Below are positions 10,379 through 20,943 of a DNA stretch of 64,000 nucleotides, one piece after another; position 1 is the first letter of the stretch; each line of letters starts with the position of its first letter. The stretch comes from Methylobacterium currus (lineage in GTDB: Bacteria > Pseudomonadota > Alphaproteobacteria > Rhizobiales > Beijerinckiaceae). The notes beneath the pieces were generated by a model. The model saw only the letters and a program-made list of their open reading frames with translations. It had not been told where the DNA came from and did no database searches. The DNA lies in the NCBI RefSeq assembly GCF_003058325.1, contig NZ_CP028843.1, forward strand, positions 3,328,501-3,392,500, in the 5' to 3' direction. The position numbers and the translations under genes were made by a program.

Positions 10379-12214
10379 ATGAGCAACGAAGTCCGTCTGC
10401 CGGACATCGGCGACTTCAAGAACGTTCCGGTGATCGAGGTGCTGGTCAAGGCCGGCGACACGATCGCGGTCGACGAGACCATCGTCGTCCTGGAATCCGA
10501 CAAGGCGACCATGGACGTGCCCTCCTCCGTGGCCGGCAAGGTCGTGGAGGTGAAGGTCAAGCCCGGCGACACGGTCACGGAAGGCGACCTGCTCCTGGTG
10601 CTGGAGGGTGCGGCGGCGACCGGCGCCGCAAAGCCCGAGGTCGCCGAGAAGGCGGCCCCGGCGCAAGGCTCCGCGGCCGGCGGCTCGCCGCTCGCAGCGG
10701 GTGCGGGCCAGGCCGGCTACGGCTCGCCGGCCATCGCCGGCGGGTCGGGGGCCTCGCCCGCCCCGGCCCCGAAGGGCGCGGCTCCGGTCTCCGGCGAGGC
10801 GATGCGGGCCGAGGTGCTGGTGCTCGGCGCCGGCCCCGGCGGCTACACGGCGGCGTTCCGCGCTGCCGATCTCGGCAAGAAGGTGATCCTGGTCGAGCGC
10901 TGGGCGAGCCTCGGCGGGGTGTGCCTCAATGTCGGCTGCATCCCCTCGAAGGCGCTGCTCCACGCCGCCAAGGTGATCGACGAGAGCCAGGCGATGGCCT
11001 CGCACGGCATCAGCTTCGCCGCGCCGCAAATCGACATCGACCAGCTCCGCAACTGGAAGGAGGGCGTGGTCAAGCGCCTGACCGGCGGCCTCGGGGGGCT
11101 GGCCAAGCAGCGCAAGGTGACGGTGGTGACGGGCACCGCCCGCTTCGTCAGCCCGCACCAGATCGAGGTCGAGCACGAGGGCAAGACGACGGTCGTCGGC
11201 TTCGACAACGCGATCATCGCGGCCGGCTCCGAGCCGATCAAGATGCCGTTCATCCCGCATGACGACAAGCGGGTGATCGACTCGACCGGTGCCCTCGAAC
11301 TCGACGGGGTGCCGAAGCGCCTCCTCGTCATCGGCGGCGGCATCATCGGCCTCGAGATGGCGACGGTCTACCACGCCCTCGGGTCGAAGGTGACCATCGT
11401 CGAGCTGATGGACCAGATCATCCCCGGTGCCGACAAGGACATCGTCACGCCGCTCTTCAAGCGGATCTCGAAGCAGTACGAGGCGATCCACCTCAAGGCC
11501 AAGGTCACGGCGGTCGAGGCGACCCCCGAGGGCCTCAAGGTGACGTTCGAGGGCGGCTCGGCGCCGGCGACCGACACCTTCGACAAGATCCTGGTCTCGG
11601 TCGGCCGCCGCCCCAACGGCAAGCTGATCAACGCCGAGGCCGCCGGCGTCGCGGTGGACGAGCGGGGCTTCATCCCGGTCGACAAGCAGATGCGCACGAC
11701 CGCGCCGCACATCTTCGCCATCGGCGACGTGGTCGGCCAGCCGATGCTCGCCCACAAGGCGGTGCACGAGGGCAAGGTCGCGGCGGAAGCGGCTGCGGGC
11801 AAGAACTCGTTCTTCGACGCCAAGGTGATCCCGTCGGTGGCCTACACCGATCCGGAGGTGGCCTGGGTCGGCCTCTCGGAGAATGAGGCCAAGGCCAAGG
11901 GCATCAAGGTCGGCAAGGGCGTCTTCCCGTGGGCGGCGAGCGGGCGCTCGCTGTCGCTCGGGCGCGACGAGGGCCTGACCAAGGTGCTGTTCGACGAGGA
12001 CTCGAACCGCATCGTCGGCTGCGGCATCGTCGGCCCGTCCGCCGGCGACCTGATCGCCGAAGCGGCGCTCGCCATCGAGATGGGGGCGGATGCCGAGGAT
12101 ATCGGGCTCACCATCCACCCGCATCCGACCCTGTCGGAGACGGTCGGCATGGCGGCGGAAGCCTTCGAGGGCACGATCACCGACCTCTACATGCCGAAGA
12201 AGAAGGCGCATTGA
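10379..12214 (+). CDS. lpdA: Dihydrolipoyl dehydrogenase with N-terminal lipoyl domain
   Basis: This 611-residue E3 of the PDH complex reoxidises dihydrolipoamide with NAD+. A lipoyl domain (Lys42 in ESDKAT) nearly identical to that of the upstream E2 is fused ahead of a standard E3: FAD motif GAGPGG at 150-155, redox pair CLNVGC at 182-187, NAD motif VIGGGIIGLE, and the C-terminal HPHPTLSE with the catalytic His and Glu. Lipoyl-E3 fusions are known in several proteobacteria. The gene starts 29 bases after aceF, so it is in the same operon. The similar lipoyl domains suggest duplication from aceF. Confidence 0.95.
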   Translation: MSNEVRLPDIGDFKNVPVIEVLVKAGDTIAVDETIVVLESDKATMDVPSSVAGKVVEVKVKPGDTVTEGDLLLVLEGAAATGAAKPEVAEKAAPAQGSAAGGSPLAAGAGQAGYGSPAIAGGSGASPAPAPKGAAPVSGEAMRAEVLVLGAGPGGYTAAFRAADLGKKVILVERWASLGGVCLNVGCIPSKALLHAAKVIDESQAMASHGISFAAPQIDIDQLRNWKEGVVKRLTGGLGGLAKQRKVTVVTGTARFVSPHQIEVEHEGKTTVVGFDNAIIAAGSEPIKMPFIPHDDKRVIDSTGALELDGVPKRLLVIGGGIIGLEMATVYHALGSKVTIVELMDQIIPGADKDIVTPLFKRISKQYEAIHLKAKVTAVEATPEGLKVTFEGGSAPATDTFDKILVSVGRRPNGKLINAEAAGVAVDERGFIPVDKQMRTTAPHIFAIGDVVGQPMLAHKAVHEGKVAAEAAAGKNSFFDAKVIPSVAYTDPEVAWVGLSENEAKAKGIKVGKGVFPWAASGRSLSLGRDEGLTKVLFDEDSNRIVGCGIVGPSAGDLIAEAALAIEMGADAEDIGLTIHPHPTLSETVGMAAEAFEGTITDLYMPKKKAH

Positions 12215-12277
12215 GGCGGCAACTTTGGTGTGGGGCGGCTACATTCCCGCCGCCCTACACTGTCTTTAACGAATAGA

Positions 12278-12445
12278 GCGCGGGACCCCCTCTCCCGAGT
12301 GGGAGAGGGGTAAGGGTGAGGGTGGCACGCTTCAGTTTTGATCACGAAGCGTCGTGCTGACAGCGGGACGACCGAGATTTGTCCGGCACCGTCGCCACCC
12401 TCACCCCCGACTCCTCTCCCCCTCGGGAGAGGGGAGATTCCGCGC
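12278..12445. repeat. Composite hairpin repeat, full-length copy (lpdA-maeB)
   Basis: The element is bounded by GCGCGG (12278) and CCGCGC (12445). It carries a hairpin CCCCTCTCCC/GGGAGAGGGG at 12287-12310 and a second at about 12412-12434, with inverted GGTGAGGGTGG and CCACCCTCACC inside each. The centre shares GTGCTG-CAGC and GCACCGTC-CCACCCTCA with the copies at 19400 and 56559. It fills most of the 482-base lpdA-maeB gap; the rest shows no gene. Confidence 0.8.
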
Positions 12446-12696
12446 TTCATCTTGCCAGCGATCTTGAGACACAAGCATCAGAGCCCGCGCACCGGGTGAT
12501 CGGTTTGAGACGCCGCGTCCCGGCATTGACCTTTCACGCTTGAAAACACGCCAAACCTGCCGCCAACCGGCGGGATCGCGACCCAAACCTTGAGCGTTCC
12601 CTTCCCGATCGGTGCCCGCGAAGGCGCCGGTCGGGAGACGACCTTGCGCGCCTTAGCGCACCCGCCATCCCGCAACCACATCAGGAGGACACGCCC

Positions 12697-14973
12697 GTGG
12701 ACGAGCAACTCGAGAAGGCCGCCCTCGACTACCACCGCTTTCCGACGCCCGGCAAAATCGCCGTGCTGCCGACCAAGGACATGAGCACGCAGCGCGACCT
12801 CGCGCTCGCCTACTCGCCGGGCGTCGCCGCCGCCTGCCTCGCCATCGAGAAGGACCCGGCCCAGGCCGCCGAGCTCACCTCCCGCGGCAACCTCGTGGCG
12901 GTGATCTCGAACGGCACGGCGGTGCTGGGCCTCGGCAATATCGGCGCGCTCGCCGGCAAGCCGGTGATGGAGGGCAAGGGCTGCCTGTTCCGCAAGTTCG
13001 CCGGCATCGACGTGTTCGACATCGAGATCGACGAGACCGATCCGGACAAGCTCGTCGACATCATCGCGAGCCTGGAGCCGACCTTCGGGGGCATCAACCT
13101 CGAGGACATCAAGGCGCCGGAATGCTTCGAGATCGAGACCCGCCTGCGCGAGCGGATGAAGATCCCGGTCTTCCATGACGACCAGCACGGCACCGCGATC
13201 ATCGCCGCCGCCGCGATCCTCAACGGCCTGGAAGTGGTCGGCAAGCGCATCGGCGAGGTCCGCGTCGTCTGCTCGGGCGCCGGCGCGGCGGCCATCGCCT
13301 GCCTCAACCTGCTGGTGAGCCTCGGCCTCGACAAGAAGAACGTCCTCGTCACCGACAGCCGCGGCGTGATCTACCAGGGCCGCAACAACCTCGATGCCCA
13401 GAAGGCGCAATACGCGCAGGTCACCGAGGCGCGCACGCTGGCCGACGCGGTGCCGGGCGCCGACATCTTCCTCGGCCTCTCGGCTGCCGGCGCGCTGACG
13501 CCCGAGATGGTCAAGGGCATGGCCGACAAGCCCCTGATCCTGGCGCTGGCCAACCCCGAGCCGGAGATCCGGCCGGAGGCGGCGAAGGCCGTGCGCCCCG
13601 ACGCGATCATCGCCACCGGCCGTTCGGACTATCCGAACCAGGTCAACAACGTCCTGTGCTTCCCGTTCATCTTCCGGGGTGCCCTCGATGTCGGCGCGAC
13701 CACGATCAACGAGGAGATGAAGCTCGCCGCGGTGCGGGCCATCGCCGAGCTGGCCCGGGCCGAGCAATCGGACGTGGTGACGGCGGCCTACGGCACGCAG
13801 GACATCGCCTTCGGGCCCGACTACCTGATCCCGCGCCCGTTCGATCCGCGGCTCATCACCAAGGTCGCCCCGGCCGTGGCGCTCGCCGCCACCGAGAGCG
13901 GCGTCGCGACGAAGCCGATGCTCGACGTCGAGGCCTATCGCCGCTCGCTGGAGAGCCGCGTCTACACCTCCGGCACGGTGATGCAGCCGGTCTTCGCCGC
14001 GGCGAGCGAGGCGGCCCGCGCCCGCGTCGCCTATGCGGAGGGCGAGGACGACCGGGTGCTGCGTGCCGCCCAGGTGGTGGTCGACGAGGGCCTGGCCCGG
14101 CCGGTGCTGGTCGGCCGCCGCGAGGTGATCGCCGACAAGATGAAGGCGCTCGGGCTTCGCATCGAGGTCGGCCGCGACGTCGACGTGCAGGATCTCGACG
14201 ACGAGGCGTTCCAGGCGCAGGCCGCTGAAGGATATTACGCGGCGCGCAAGCGCCACGGCCTGTCGCGCGAGGTGGCCTTGGCGGAAGCGCGGCGCAACCC
14301 GACGCTCGTCGGCGCGATGCTGCTGACGCTCGGCCAGGTCGACGGCCTGCTCTGCGGCGGCACCGGTTCCTATCACAGCCACCTGCGCCACGTGCGCGAG
14401 GTGATCGGCATGGCGCCGGGGGTGAAGGCGCTCACGGCCATGAGCCTGTTGCAGCTGCCGCGCCACACCCTGTTCATCTGCGACCCCTACATCCACCTCG
14501 ATCCGGGCGCGGAGGAGCTGGCCGACATGACGCTCTTGGCCGCGGCCGAGATGCGCCGCTTCGGCCAGATTCCGCGGGTCGCCCTGGTCTCGCATTCGAG
14601 CTTCGGCACCGCCCGCAATCCCTCGGCCGAGAAGATGCGCGCGGCGCTCTCGCTCATCACCGAGCGGGCGCCGGACCTCGAGGTCGAGGGCGAGATGCAG
14701 GCCGACGCGGCCCTGAGCAGGCCGCTGATGGAGCGGGTGTTTCCGGACTCGCGCCTCACCGCGGAGGCGAACCTCCTGGTGATGCCGAACCTCGACGCGG
14801 CCAACATCACCCTCAACGCGCTCAAGGTCGTGGCCGGCCAGGGCATCAGCGTCGGGCCGATCCTGCTCGGCGCGGCAGCCCCGGTCCACATCCTCACCCA
14901 CACCACCACCGTGCGCGGCATCGTCAACATGACGGCCGTGACCGCGGTGGCGGCGTCGGCGAAGGCGGGCTGA
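12697..14973 (+). CDS. maeB: NADP-dependent malic enzyme, MaeB type
   Basis: This 758-residue cytosolic enzyme decarboxylates malate to pyruvate with NADP+. The N-terminal malic domain begins [10 protein letters not shown] and contains [15 protein letters not shown] and the nucleotide-binding SGAGAAA. From about residue 430 a phosphotransacetylase-like domain follows, a non-catalytic regulatory module typical of the MaeB family. The length matches the family. The start is a GTG with AGGAGG about eight bases upstream. It stands alone between a repeat element and a chemoreceptor gene. Confidence 0.94.
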   Translation: MDEQLEKAALDYHRFPTPGKIAVLPTKDMSTQRDLALAYSPGVAAACLAIEKDPAQAAELTSRGNLVAVISNGTAVLGLGNIGALAGKPVMEGKGCLFRKFAGIDVFDIEIDETDPDKLVDIIASLEPTFGGINLEDIKAPECFEIETRLRERMKIPVFHDDQHGTAIIAAAAILNGLEVVGKRIGEVRVVCSGAGAAAIACLNLLVSLGLDKKNVLVTDSRGVIYQGRNNLDAQKAQYAQVTEARTLADAVPGADIFLGLSAAGALTPEMVKGMADKPLILALANPEPEIRPEAAKAVRPDAIIATGRSDYPNQVNNVLCFPFIFRGALDVGATTINEEMKLAAVRAIAELARAEQSDVVTAAYGTQDIAFGPDYLIPRPFDPRLITKVAPAVALAATESGVATKPMLDVEAYRRSLESRVYTSGTVMQPVFAAASEAARARVAYAEGEDDRVLRAAQVVVDEGLARPVLVGRREVIADKMKALGLRIEVGRDVDVQDLDDEAFQAQAAEGYYAARKRHGLSREVALAEARRNPTLVGAMLLTLGQVDGLLCGGTGSYHSHLRHVREVIGMAPGVKALTAMSLLQLPRHTLFICDPYIHLDPGAEELADMTLLAAAEMRRFGQIPRVALVSHSSFGTARNPSAEKMRAALSLITERAPDLEVEGEMQADAALSRPLMERVFPDSRLTAEANLLVMPNLDAANITLNALKVVAGQGISVGPILLGAAAPVHILTHTTTVRGIVNMTAVTAVAASAKAG

Positions 14974-15210
14974 CCCGGTCACCGGCCGCCGGGCGATCCG
15001 GCGGCCGGCCCCCAGGGCACGGGCCCGTCGAGGCAAGAGTGTAGAACACGTCATGCGCCCTAGAGTTCCTGGAAAATATTCTTTTCTATAATTTTTCTCG
15101 TAGGGCATGACCTAGTGTTCATCACGGTCTGCGAGGTCAAATCCGGTCGTCGATCAAGAAATCTTAACGGTCACGGGCGAAGCATGACGCTCTACCTCCA
15201 GGGGAGCATC

Positions 15211-16968
15211 ATGAGCCTTGCCCGCAAATTCGTTGGTCTGTGTGCCGTCAGCCTGGCGTCGAGCGCGTTGCTGGCTGGGGCGGTCATGCTGTACCGGCAT
15301 TCGGACGGGCAGGTGAAGGCCGCCAACGAGAACCGCCTCGCCTCGATGCTGCTCGCCGACGAGCTCCGGCAGGTTTCCGACGACCTGACCCGGCTCAGCC
15401 GGACCTCCATCGCCACCGGCAAGCCCACCTACAAGCAGCAATACAAGGACATCATCGACATCCGCGCCGGCCGGAAGCCGCGCCCGGTCGATTACCACCG
15501 CATCTACTGGGACTACGTCGCCGCCGGCGAGGCCAAGCCGCGCCCGGACGGCGAGACCGTGTCGGTGGATACGCTGATGGAGCGCATCGGCGTCACGGCG
15601 GCGGAGAAGGACAAGCTGGCCGAGTCGGTCCGCAACTCCAACGACCTCGTCAAGGTGGCCAACGCGGCGATGACGCTCGCCGAGAGCGGCGAGCCGGGCT
15701 CCCGGGACGAGGCGATCCGGCTCGTCCACAGCGACGAGTACCACGCCGCCAAGGCGCGGATCATGAGGCCGATCGACGACTTCTACGTCATGCTGGATGC
15801 GCGGACGAAGCAGGCGGTGGCCGACGGCCAGGGGCGGGCGGCGCTCGCCTTCGCGGTCGTCCTCGGGATGCTCGCCGTCACGCTCGCCTCGATGGTCGCC
15901 CTGGCCTGGTTCGCCTACGAGGCCCTGGTCCGCGGCTACGCATCGGTCGGCGGCGCGATGGGCCGGATCGCCGCCGGCGACTACGCCGCCGAGGTGCCCG
16001 GGACCGCGCGGCGCGACGAGGTCGGCGATATGGCCCGGAGCCTGGAATCCTTCAAGACCAACCTCGCCGCCGACCTGGAGGCCCGCCATGCCCGGGAGAG
16101 CGAGGAGCGCCGGGTCGCCCGCCGGGCGCAGACGGCGGCCCTGGCCGACGCGTTCGAGGAGGCGGTGGGCGGCATCGCCCGCACCGTGGCCGCCTCGGCG
16201 ACCGAGCTGCAGGCGACGGCGCAGGGGATGTCGCATCTCGCCGGGGGCACGGCCGAGCGCTCCGCCACCGTGACCCAGGCGGCGCAGGACGCCTCGGCCA
16301 ACGTCGCCACGGTGGCGGCGGCGGCCGAGGAGCTGAGCGCCTCCGTGGGCGAGATCGCCCGCCAGGTCTCGGATTCCGCCGTCCTCGCCCAGGCCAGCGT
16401 GACGGAGGCCGCGAAGACCGCCGAGCTGGTGCAGACCCTGAGCCAGGCGGCAACCCGGGTCGGGGACGTGGTGGCGATGATCAACGGCATCGCCGGCCAG
16501 ACCAACCTACTGGCGCTCAACGCCACGATCGAGGCGGCCCGGGCCGGCGAGGCCGGCCGCGGCTTCGCGGTCGTCGCCGCCGAGGTGAAGCAGCTCGCCA
16601 ACCAGACCGCCAAGGCCACCGAGGAGATCGCGAGCCAGATCGGCGGCATCCAGGGCGCGACGCGCCAGGCCGTCGACGCGATCGGCGGGATCGCGTCGCG
16701 GATCGGGGACCTCAGCGGCATCTCGACGGCGATCGCCGCCGCCGTCGAGGAGCAGGGGGTTGCGACCCGGGAGATCGTCCGCACCATCAGCCAGGCCGCG
16801 ACCGGCACCGGCGCGGTCACGGTGACGATCAACGGCGTGGCCGAGGCGGCGGGACAGGCCGGCCAAGCGGCCGGACGGGTGCTGAACGTCGCCTCGTCGG
16901 TCTCGCAGGAGGCGGAGCATCTCAGCACGGAGGTCACGCGGTTCCTGACCCGGATCCGCGCGGCCTGA
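15211..16968 (+). CDS. Methyl-accepting chemotaxis protein
   Basis: This 585-residue receptor has TM1 at about 7-28, a periplasmic sensor of about 180 residues with predicted helices, TM2 at about 209-232, a HAMP domain at about 233-290, and a cytoplasmic signalling coiled coil. The hairpin tip reads [33 protein letters not shown] split across residues around 428-460, the CheA/CheW contact. No C-terminal CheB/CheR pentapeptide is seen. I chose the ATG at 15211 because AGGGGAG lies 5 bases upstream; in-frame ATGs at 15115 and 15184 lack one. The AT-rich 15060-15110 stretch upstream holds TATAAT at 15087, a possible -10. The ligand is unknown. Confidence 0.92.
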   Translation: MSLARKFVGLCAVSLASSALLAGAVMLYRHSDGQVKAANENRLASMLLADELRQVSDDLTRLSRTSIATGKPTYKQQYKDIIDIRAGRKPRPVDYHRIYWDYVAAGEAKPRPDGETVSVDTLMERIGVTAAEKDKLAESVRNSNDLVKVANAAMTLAESGEPGSRDEAIRLVHSDEYHAAKARIMRPIDDFYVMLDARTKQAVADGQGRAALAFAVVLGMLAVTLASMVALAWFAYEALVRGYASVGGAMGRIAAGDYAAEVPGTARRDEVGDMARSLESFKTNLAADLEARHARESEERRVARRAQTAALADAFEEAVGGIARTVAASATELQATAQGMSHLAGGTAERSATVTQAAQDASANVATVAAAAEELSASVGEIARQVSDSAVLAQASVTEAAKTAELVQTLSQAATRVGDVVAMINGIAGQTNLLALNATIEAARAGEAGRGFAVVAAEVKQLANQTAKATEEIASQIGGIQGATRQAVDAIGGIASRIGDLSGISTAIAAAVEEQGVATREIVRTISQAATGTGAVTVTINGVAEAAGQAGQAAGRVLNVASSVSQEAEHLSTEVTRFLTRIRAA

Positions 16969-16998
16969 GACGGGTCCCGGGGGCGGCCCGCCGCCCCC

Positions 16999-18072
16999 CT
17001 ACACCTGGTCGAAATCCACCGTCACCCGCCCGGAGGTCGGCCGGGCCTGGCAGGTGAGGACGAAGCCGGCCTCGACCTCCCAGGGCTCCAGCGAGTAGTT
17101 CACCTCCATGGCGACGCTGCCCTCCACCACCTTGGCGCGGCAGGTGCAGCACATGCCGCCCCGGCAGGAATAGGGCAGGTCGAGGCCGGCGCGGATCGCG
17201 GCGTCGAGCACCGCCTCGCCCTCGGCGACCGGCACCTCGGTGGCGATGCCGTCGGTGATCACCGTGGCGAGCGCCGCCGGCGCCGCCGCGGCGGAGACCG
17301 GACGGGCGGAGCGGGCCCGTCCCGGCTCGGCCGGCGTGAAGCGCTCGACATGGACGCGCTCGCGCGGCAGGCCGAGCCCGAGCAGCGCGTTTTCCACCGC
17401 GTCGATCATCTCGCCCGGGCCGCACACGAAGGCGTGGTCGACGATGGCAGCCGGCACGATGGTGCGCAGGAACAGCGCCGCTTTCTCGCCGTCGAGGCGG
17501 CCGTTGAGGACCGAGAGATCCTGCGTCTCGCGCGAGAGGACGTGGAAGACCGACAGCCGGTCGAGGAAGCGGTCCTTCAGAGTCTCCAGCGCCTCGCGGA
17601 ACAGGATCGAGCCGGTGGCGCGGTTGCCGTAGAACAGGAAGAAGCGGCTCTTCGGCTCGGCGGAGAGCACGGTGCGGATGATCGACAGGATCGGGGTGAT
17701 GCCCGACCCCGCCGCGAAGCCCACGAAGGTGCGGCCCTCGTCGGGTCTGATCTCGACCCCGAAGCGGCCCATCGGCGGCATCACCTCGATCTCGTCGCCG
17801 GGCGCGATCGCCTCGTTGGCGAAACCGGAGAACAACCCGCCCTCGACGCGCTTGATGGCGACGCGCAGCTCCGGCTCGCCGACGCCGGAGCAGATCGAGT
17901 AGGAGCGGCGCACCTCCTCGCCGTCCACGATCGCCTTGAGCGTCAGATACTGGCCGCAGGTGAAGCCGAAGGCCTCGCGCGCCTCCTCCGGCACCGCGAA
18001 GGCGATCGAGACGGCGTCCGGGGTCTCGCGGCGGAGGTCGGCGACGCGCAGGCGATGGAAGCGAGGGGTCAT
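16999..18072 (-). CDS. paaE: Phenylacetyl-CoA epoxidase reductase subunit PaaE
   Basis: This 357-residue reductase passes electrons from NADPH to the di-iron epoxidase PaaABCE. The N-terminal FNR-like part has RRSYSICS for FAD and GSGITPILSI for NADPH. The C-terminal [2Fe-2S] ferredoxin domain has Cys residues in YSCRGGMCCTCRAKV and a last ligand in LTCQA. Length is typical. It is the last gene of paaABCDE on the minus strand, seven bases after paaD, so it is co-transcribed. Confidence 0.95.
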   Translation of the reverse strand: MTPRFHRLRVADLRRETPDAVSIAFAVPEEAREAFGFTCGQYLTLKAIVDGEEVRRSYSICSGVGEPELRVAIKRVEGGLFSGFANEAIAPGDEIEVMPPMGRFGVEIRPDEGRTFVGFAAGSGITPILSIIRTVLSAEPKSRFFLFYGNRATGSILFREALETLKDRFLDRLSVFHVLSRETQDLSVLNGRLDGEKAALFLRTIVPAAIVDHAFVCGPGEMIDAVENALLGLGLPRERVHVERFTPAEPGRARSARPVSAAAAPAALATVITDGIATEVPVAEGEAVLDAAIRAGLDLPYSCRGGMCCTCRAKVVEGSVAMEVNYSLEPWEVEAGFVLTCQARPTSGRVTVDFDQV

Positions 18073-18079
18073 CGGCGCC

Positions 18080-18574
18080 TCAGATGCACTTGAAGTAATC
18101 GAACGGCTCGCGGCAGGCCGTGCAGCGCCACAGCGACTTGCAGGCGGTGGAGCCGAATTCCGAGACTTTTTCCGTCGCGGCCGAGCCGCAATGCGGGCAG
18201 GCCACCCGCTCCTCGCCGAACAGCGCCCGGCGCGACGCCTTGCCCGCCGGCGGGGCGATGCCGTAGGCGGCGAGCTTGGCCTTGCCGGCCTCCGTCATCC
18301 AGTCGGTGGTCCAGGCCGGCGACAGGACCAGGCGCACCCGGGCATCCGGGATGCCGGCCTGCGCCAAAGCCGTCTGCACCTCGATCCCGATCACGTCCAT
18401 CGCCGGGCAGCCGGAATAGGTCGGCGTGATCGCGACCTCGACCCGGCCGCCTTCGACCGTCACGTCGCGCAGGACGCCGAGATCCGCGATGGTGAGGACG
18501 GGGATCTCGGGGTCGCAGACCGTCGCGGCGGCCTCATGCGCGCGCCGGGCCAGATCCGCCTCGGCGGGGGTCAC
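18080..18574 (-). CDS. paaD: Phenylacetate epoxidase assembly protein PaaD
   Basis: This 164-residue protein has an N-terminal MIP18/DUF59-type domain (DPEIPVLTIADLGVLRDV, TPTYSGCPAMDVI) and a C-terminal zinc-ribbon-like segment with CPHCGS and CTACREPFDYFKC. PaaD is needed for Fe-S maturation of the epoxidase system. The start is a GTG at 18574 whose bases overlap the paaC stop (GTGA), so translation is probably coupled. The longer open frame upstream is shadow of paaC. Confidence 0.93.
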   Translation of the reverse strand: MTPAEADLARRAHEAAATVCDPEIPVLTIADLGVLRDVTVEGGRVEVAITPTYSGCPAMDVIGIEVQTALAQAGIPDARVRLVLSPAWTTDWMTEAGKAKLAAYGIAPPAGKASRRALFGEERVACPHCGSAATEKVSEFGSTACKSLWRCTACREPFDYFKCI

Positions 18575-19347
18575 CAGGTCGCCCCGGGATGGGCCCGCTG
18601 CAAATATTGCAGGTCGGAGAGGATGAAGCCGAGATGCTCGCTGTGGCGCCCGGCCCGGCCGCCGCTCTGCATCCAGCCGCCGGTGGGGCGGGTCAGCGTC
18701 GCCTCGCTCAGGATGTGGTCGAGGGTGGCGTCGAACTCCGTCCGCAGCGCCCGCGGGTCGGGCAGCGTGCCGGCCTCGATCAACGCCGCCTCGGCGGCAT
18801 CGACCTCGAACAATTCGCCCGTATAGGGCCATAGCTCGTCGAGAGCGGCGCGGGCGCGGGCGTGGCTCTCGTCGGTGCCGTCGCCGAGCCGGATCAGCCA
18901 CTCGCCGGAATGGCGCAGGTGGTAGGCGGTCTCCTTCTCGGCCTTGGCCGCGATGGCGGCGAGCGCCGCGTCGCGGGAGGCCGTGAGCGCGCGATGGTAC
19001 GGGTCGATGAAGGCCGAGAACAGAACCTGGCGCATGATGGTGGCGGCGAAGTCGCCGTTCGGCTGCTCGACCAGCAGGCAGTTGCGGTACTGCCCGACCT
19101 CGCGGCGATAGGCGAAGTCGTCCTCCGACAGCCCCTCCCCCGCGACCTCGGCGGCGTAGGCGTAGAAGGAGCGGGCCTGGCCGACGCAGTCGAGGGCGAT
19201 GTTGGCGAGCGCGATGTCCTCCTCGAGCATCGGCGCGTGGCCGCACCACTCGGAGAGCCGGTGCCCGAGGATCAGCGCGTCGTCGGCGCGTCGCAGGATT
19301 CCGGCGAGGAGCGGGGTCTCGGTGAGGCTGAGGGAGGTGGTGGGCAT
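18571..19347 (-). CDS. paaC: Phenylacetyl-CoA epoxidase structural subunit PaaC
   Basis: This 258-residue ferritin-like subunit pairs with PaaA in the (PaaAC)2 core. It lacks a working di-iron centre in known systems and stabilises PaaA. Recognisable family segments are GHRLSEWCGHAPMLEEDIALANIALD near the N terminus, EKETAYHLRHSGEWLIRLGDGT, and MQSGGRAGRHSEHLGF near the end. I chose ATG 19347, where the family begins; the frame upstream runs into a repeat element. A spacer of about 250 bases separates it from paaB. Confidence 0.94.
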   Translation of the reverse strand: MPTTSLSLTETPLLAGILRRADDALILGHRLSEWCGHAPMLEEDIALANIALDCVGQARSFYAYAAEVAGEGLSEDDFAYRREVGQYRNCLLVEQPNGDFAATIMRQVLFSAFIDPYHRALTASRDAALAAIAAKAEKETAYHLRHSGEWLIRLGDGTDESHARARAALDELWPYTGELFEVDAAEAALIEAGTLPDPRALRTEFDATLDHILSEATLTRPTGGWMQSGGRAGRHSEHLGFILSDLQYLQRAHPGATW

Positions 19348-19399
19348 GGGGGCCTCGGCTTGACGATCACACCGATGACGGATGAGGCACGGGCATTCT

Positions 19400-19570
19400 C
19401 CTCTCCCGTGCGGGAGAGGGGTCGGGGGATCGGAGATCCCGCGTGAGGGTGCTACGGTTCCATGTAAAGCTCGGACTGTGTCGCTGGCAGCCGAACGTTC
19501 AGCGCCTAATCCTGCACCGTCTCCACCCTCACCCCTACCCCTCTCCCACACGGGAGAGGGGATCCCGCGC
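19400..19570. repeat. Composite hairpin repeat, full-length copy (paaB-paaC)
   Basis: CCTCTCCC/GGGAGAGG at 19400-19421 and CCCCTCTCCC/GGGAGAGGGG at 19538-19561 bracket a centre that matches the copy at 56559 (CGGTTCC, GTAAAGCTC, GCTGGCAGC, ACCGTCTCCACCCTCA). It interrupts the paa operon between paaB and paaC, where it could change mRNA stability or partial read-through. Confidence 0.85.
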
Positions 19571-19596
19571 TACACTTGGCGCGGGCGGGCGAAGCC

Positions 19597-19884
19597 TCAC
19601 ATATGCCCGACCTCGTCCGGCACCTCGTAGAAGGTCGGGTGGCGGTAGATCTTCGAGGCGGTGGGCTCGAACATCACGTCCTTGTCGGCCGGGTCCGAGG
19701 CGACGATCGCGGCGGACGGCACGACCCAGAGCGACAGCCCCTCGCCGCGCCTCGTATAGACGTCCCGGGCGGCCTGGAGCGCCATCGCGGCGTCGGCCGC
19801 GTGGAGCGAGCCGACATGCTTGTGCGCCAGGCCGTTGCGGGAGCGGATGAACACCTCCCAGAGCGGGATCTTCTGCTCAGGCAT
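19597..19884 (-). CDS. paaB: Phenylacetyl-CoA epoxidase subunit PaaB
   Basis: This 95-residue protein matches the family start to end: PLWEVFIRSRNGLAHKHVGSLHA near the N terminus and FEPTASKIYRHPTFYEVPDEV at the C terminus. PaaB is a small, non-catalytic but essential part of the epoxidase, proposed to bridge the reductase and the core. It starts 11 bases after paaA. I chose ATG 19884; longer frames upstream are antisense or out-of-frame paaA. Confidence 0.94.
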   Translation of the reverse strand: MPEQKIPLWEVFIRSRNGLAHKHVGSLHAADAAMALQAARDVYTRRGEGLSLWVVPSAAIVASDPADKDVMFEPTASKIYRHPTFYEVPDEVGHM

Positions 19885-19895
19885 CGTCCTCTCCC

Positions 19896-20909
19896 TCACG
19901 CCGCCTGCGGCACGGCATCGGCTTGCGCCGCCCGGCGGGCGCGCTTCGCGGCATGCGCCATCGCCGCCTCGCGCACCCAGGCACCGGCGGCGTGGGCATC
20001 GCGGCGCTGCTTCATCCGCTGGCGGTTGCAGGGGCCGTTGCCGGCCAGAACCTGCTTGAACTCCTCCCAGTCGATCGCACCGTAGCGCCAGTGGCCGGCC
20101 GCCTCGTCGTAGGCGAGGTCCGGATCCGGGAAGGTCAGGCCGAGATACTGGCCCTGCGGCACCGTCGCGTCGACGAATTTCTGGCGCAGCTCGTCGTTCG
20201 AGAAGCGCTTGATCTTCCACTTGGTCGAAAGGTCGGAATGCTGGCTCTCGGCGTCGGGAGGGCCGAACATCATCAGGCAGGGCCACCACCAGCGGTTCAG
20301 GGCGTCCTGCGCCATCGCCTTCTGCTCGGGCGTGCCGCGGCAGAGGGTCAGCATGATCTCGTAGCCCTGGCGCTGGTGGAAGCTCTCCTCCTTGCAGACG
20401 CGGATCATCGCGCGGGCATAGGGGCCATAGGAGCAGCGGCAGAGCGGGATCTGGTTCATGATCGCCGCGCCGTCGACCAGCCAGCCGATCGCCCCGATAT
20501 CGGCCCAGGTCAGGGTCGGGTAGTTGAAGATCGAGGAATATTTCGCGCGGCCGGCGAGGAGCTGGTCGAACATCTCCTCGCGGCTGGTGCCGAGGGTCTC
20601 GGCCGCCGAATAGAGGTAGAGCCCGTGGCCGGCCTCGTCCTGCACCTTGGCCAGCAAGGCGGCCTTGCGCTTGAGCGTGGGGGCCCGGGTGATCCAGTTG
20701 CCCTCGGGCAGCATGCCGACGATCTCGGAATGGGCGTGCTGCGAGATCTGCCGGGTCAGCGTGCGGCGGTAGGCCTCGGGCATCCAGTCGTTCGGCTCGA
20801 TCCGCTCCTCGGCGTCGATCCGCGCCTGGAACCGGGCCGCGGCTTGCGCGTCCTCGGGGCCGCCGAGCGGGGCCGTGTTGTCCTTGGCGTTCAGGGCCTG
20901 CGTGTACAT
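19896..20909 (-). CDS. paaA: Phenylacetyl-CoA epoxidase catalytic subunit PaaA
   Basis: This 337-residue di-iron subunit forms the 1,2-epoxide of phenylacetyl-CoA. Family blocks are visible: [41 protein letters not shown] (a di-iron EXXH), [14 protein letters not shown] (second EXXH) and [10 protein letters not shown] prefer ATG 20909 over the in-frame ATG at 20927 because GGAGGGAGG lies between them at a good distance from 20909. First gene of the paaABCDE operon, with an inverted-repeat operator candidate upstream. Confidence 0.96.
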   Translation of the reverse strand: MYTQALNAKDNTAPLGGPEDAQAAARFQARIDAEERIEPNDWMPEAYRRTLTRQISQHAHSEIVGMLPEGNWITRAPTLKRKAALLAKVQDEAGHGLYLYSAAETLGTSREEMFDQLLAGRAKYSSIFNYPTLTWADIGAIGWLVDGAAIMNQIPLCRCSYGPYARAMIRVCKEESFHQRQGYEIMLTLCRGTPEQKAMAQDALNRWWWPCLMMFGPPDAESQHSDLSTKWKIKRFSNDELRQKFVDATVPQGQYLGLTFPDPDLAYDEAAGHWRYGAIDWEEFKQVLAGNGPCNRQRMKQRRDAHAAGAWVREAAMAHAAKRARRAAQADAVPQAA

Positions 20910-20943
20910 GGCCGCGCCTCCCTCCATGTTCTGGATCTCAATA

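Noticed and set aside
12321..12340. TGGCACGC resembling a sigma-54 -24 box
   Set aside because: No GC element at the required distance, and it lies inside the repeat element.
12478..15108. Long minus-strand open frame opposite maeB
   Set aside because: It mirrors maeB codon by codon, has no domain, and its His/Arg/Asp-rich composition is typical of antisense frames.
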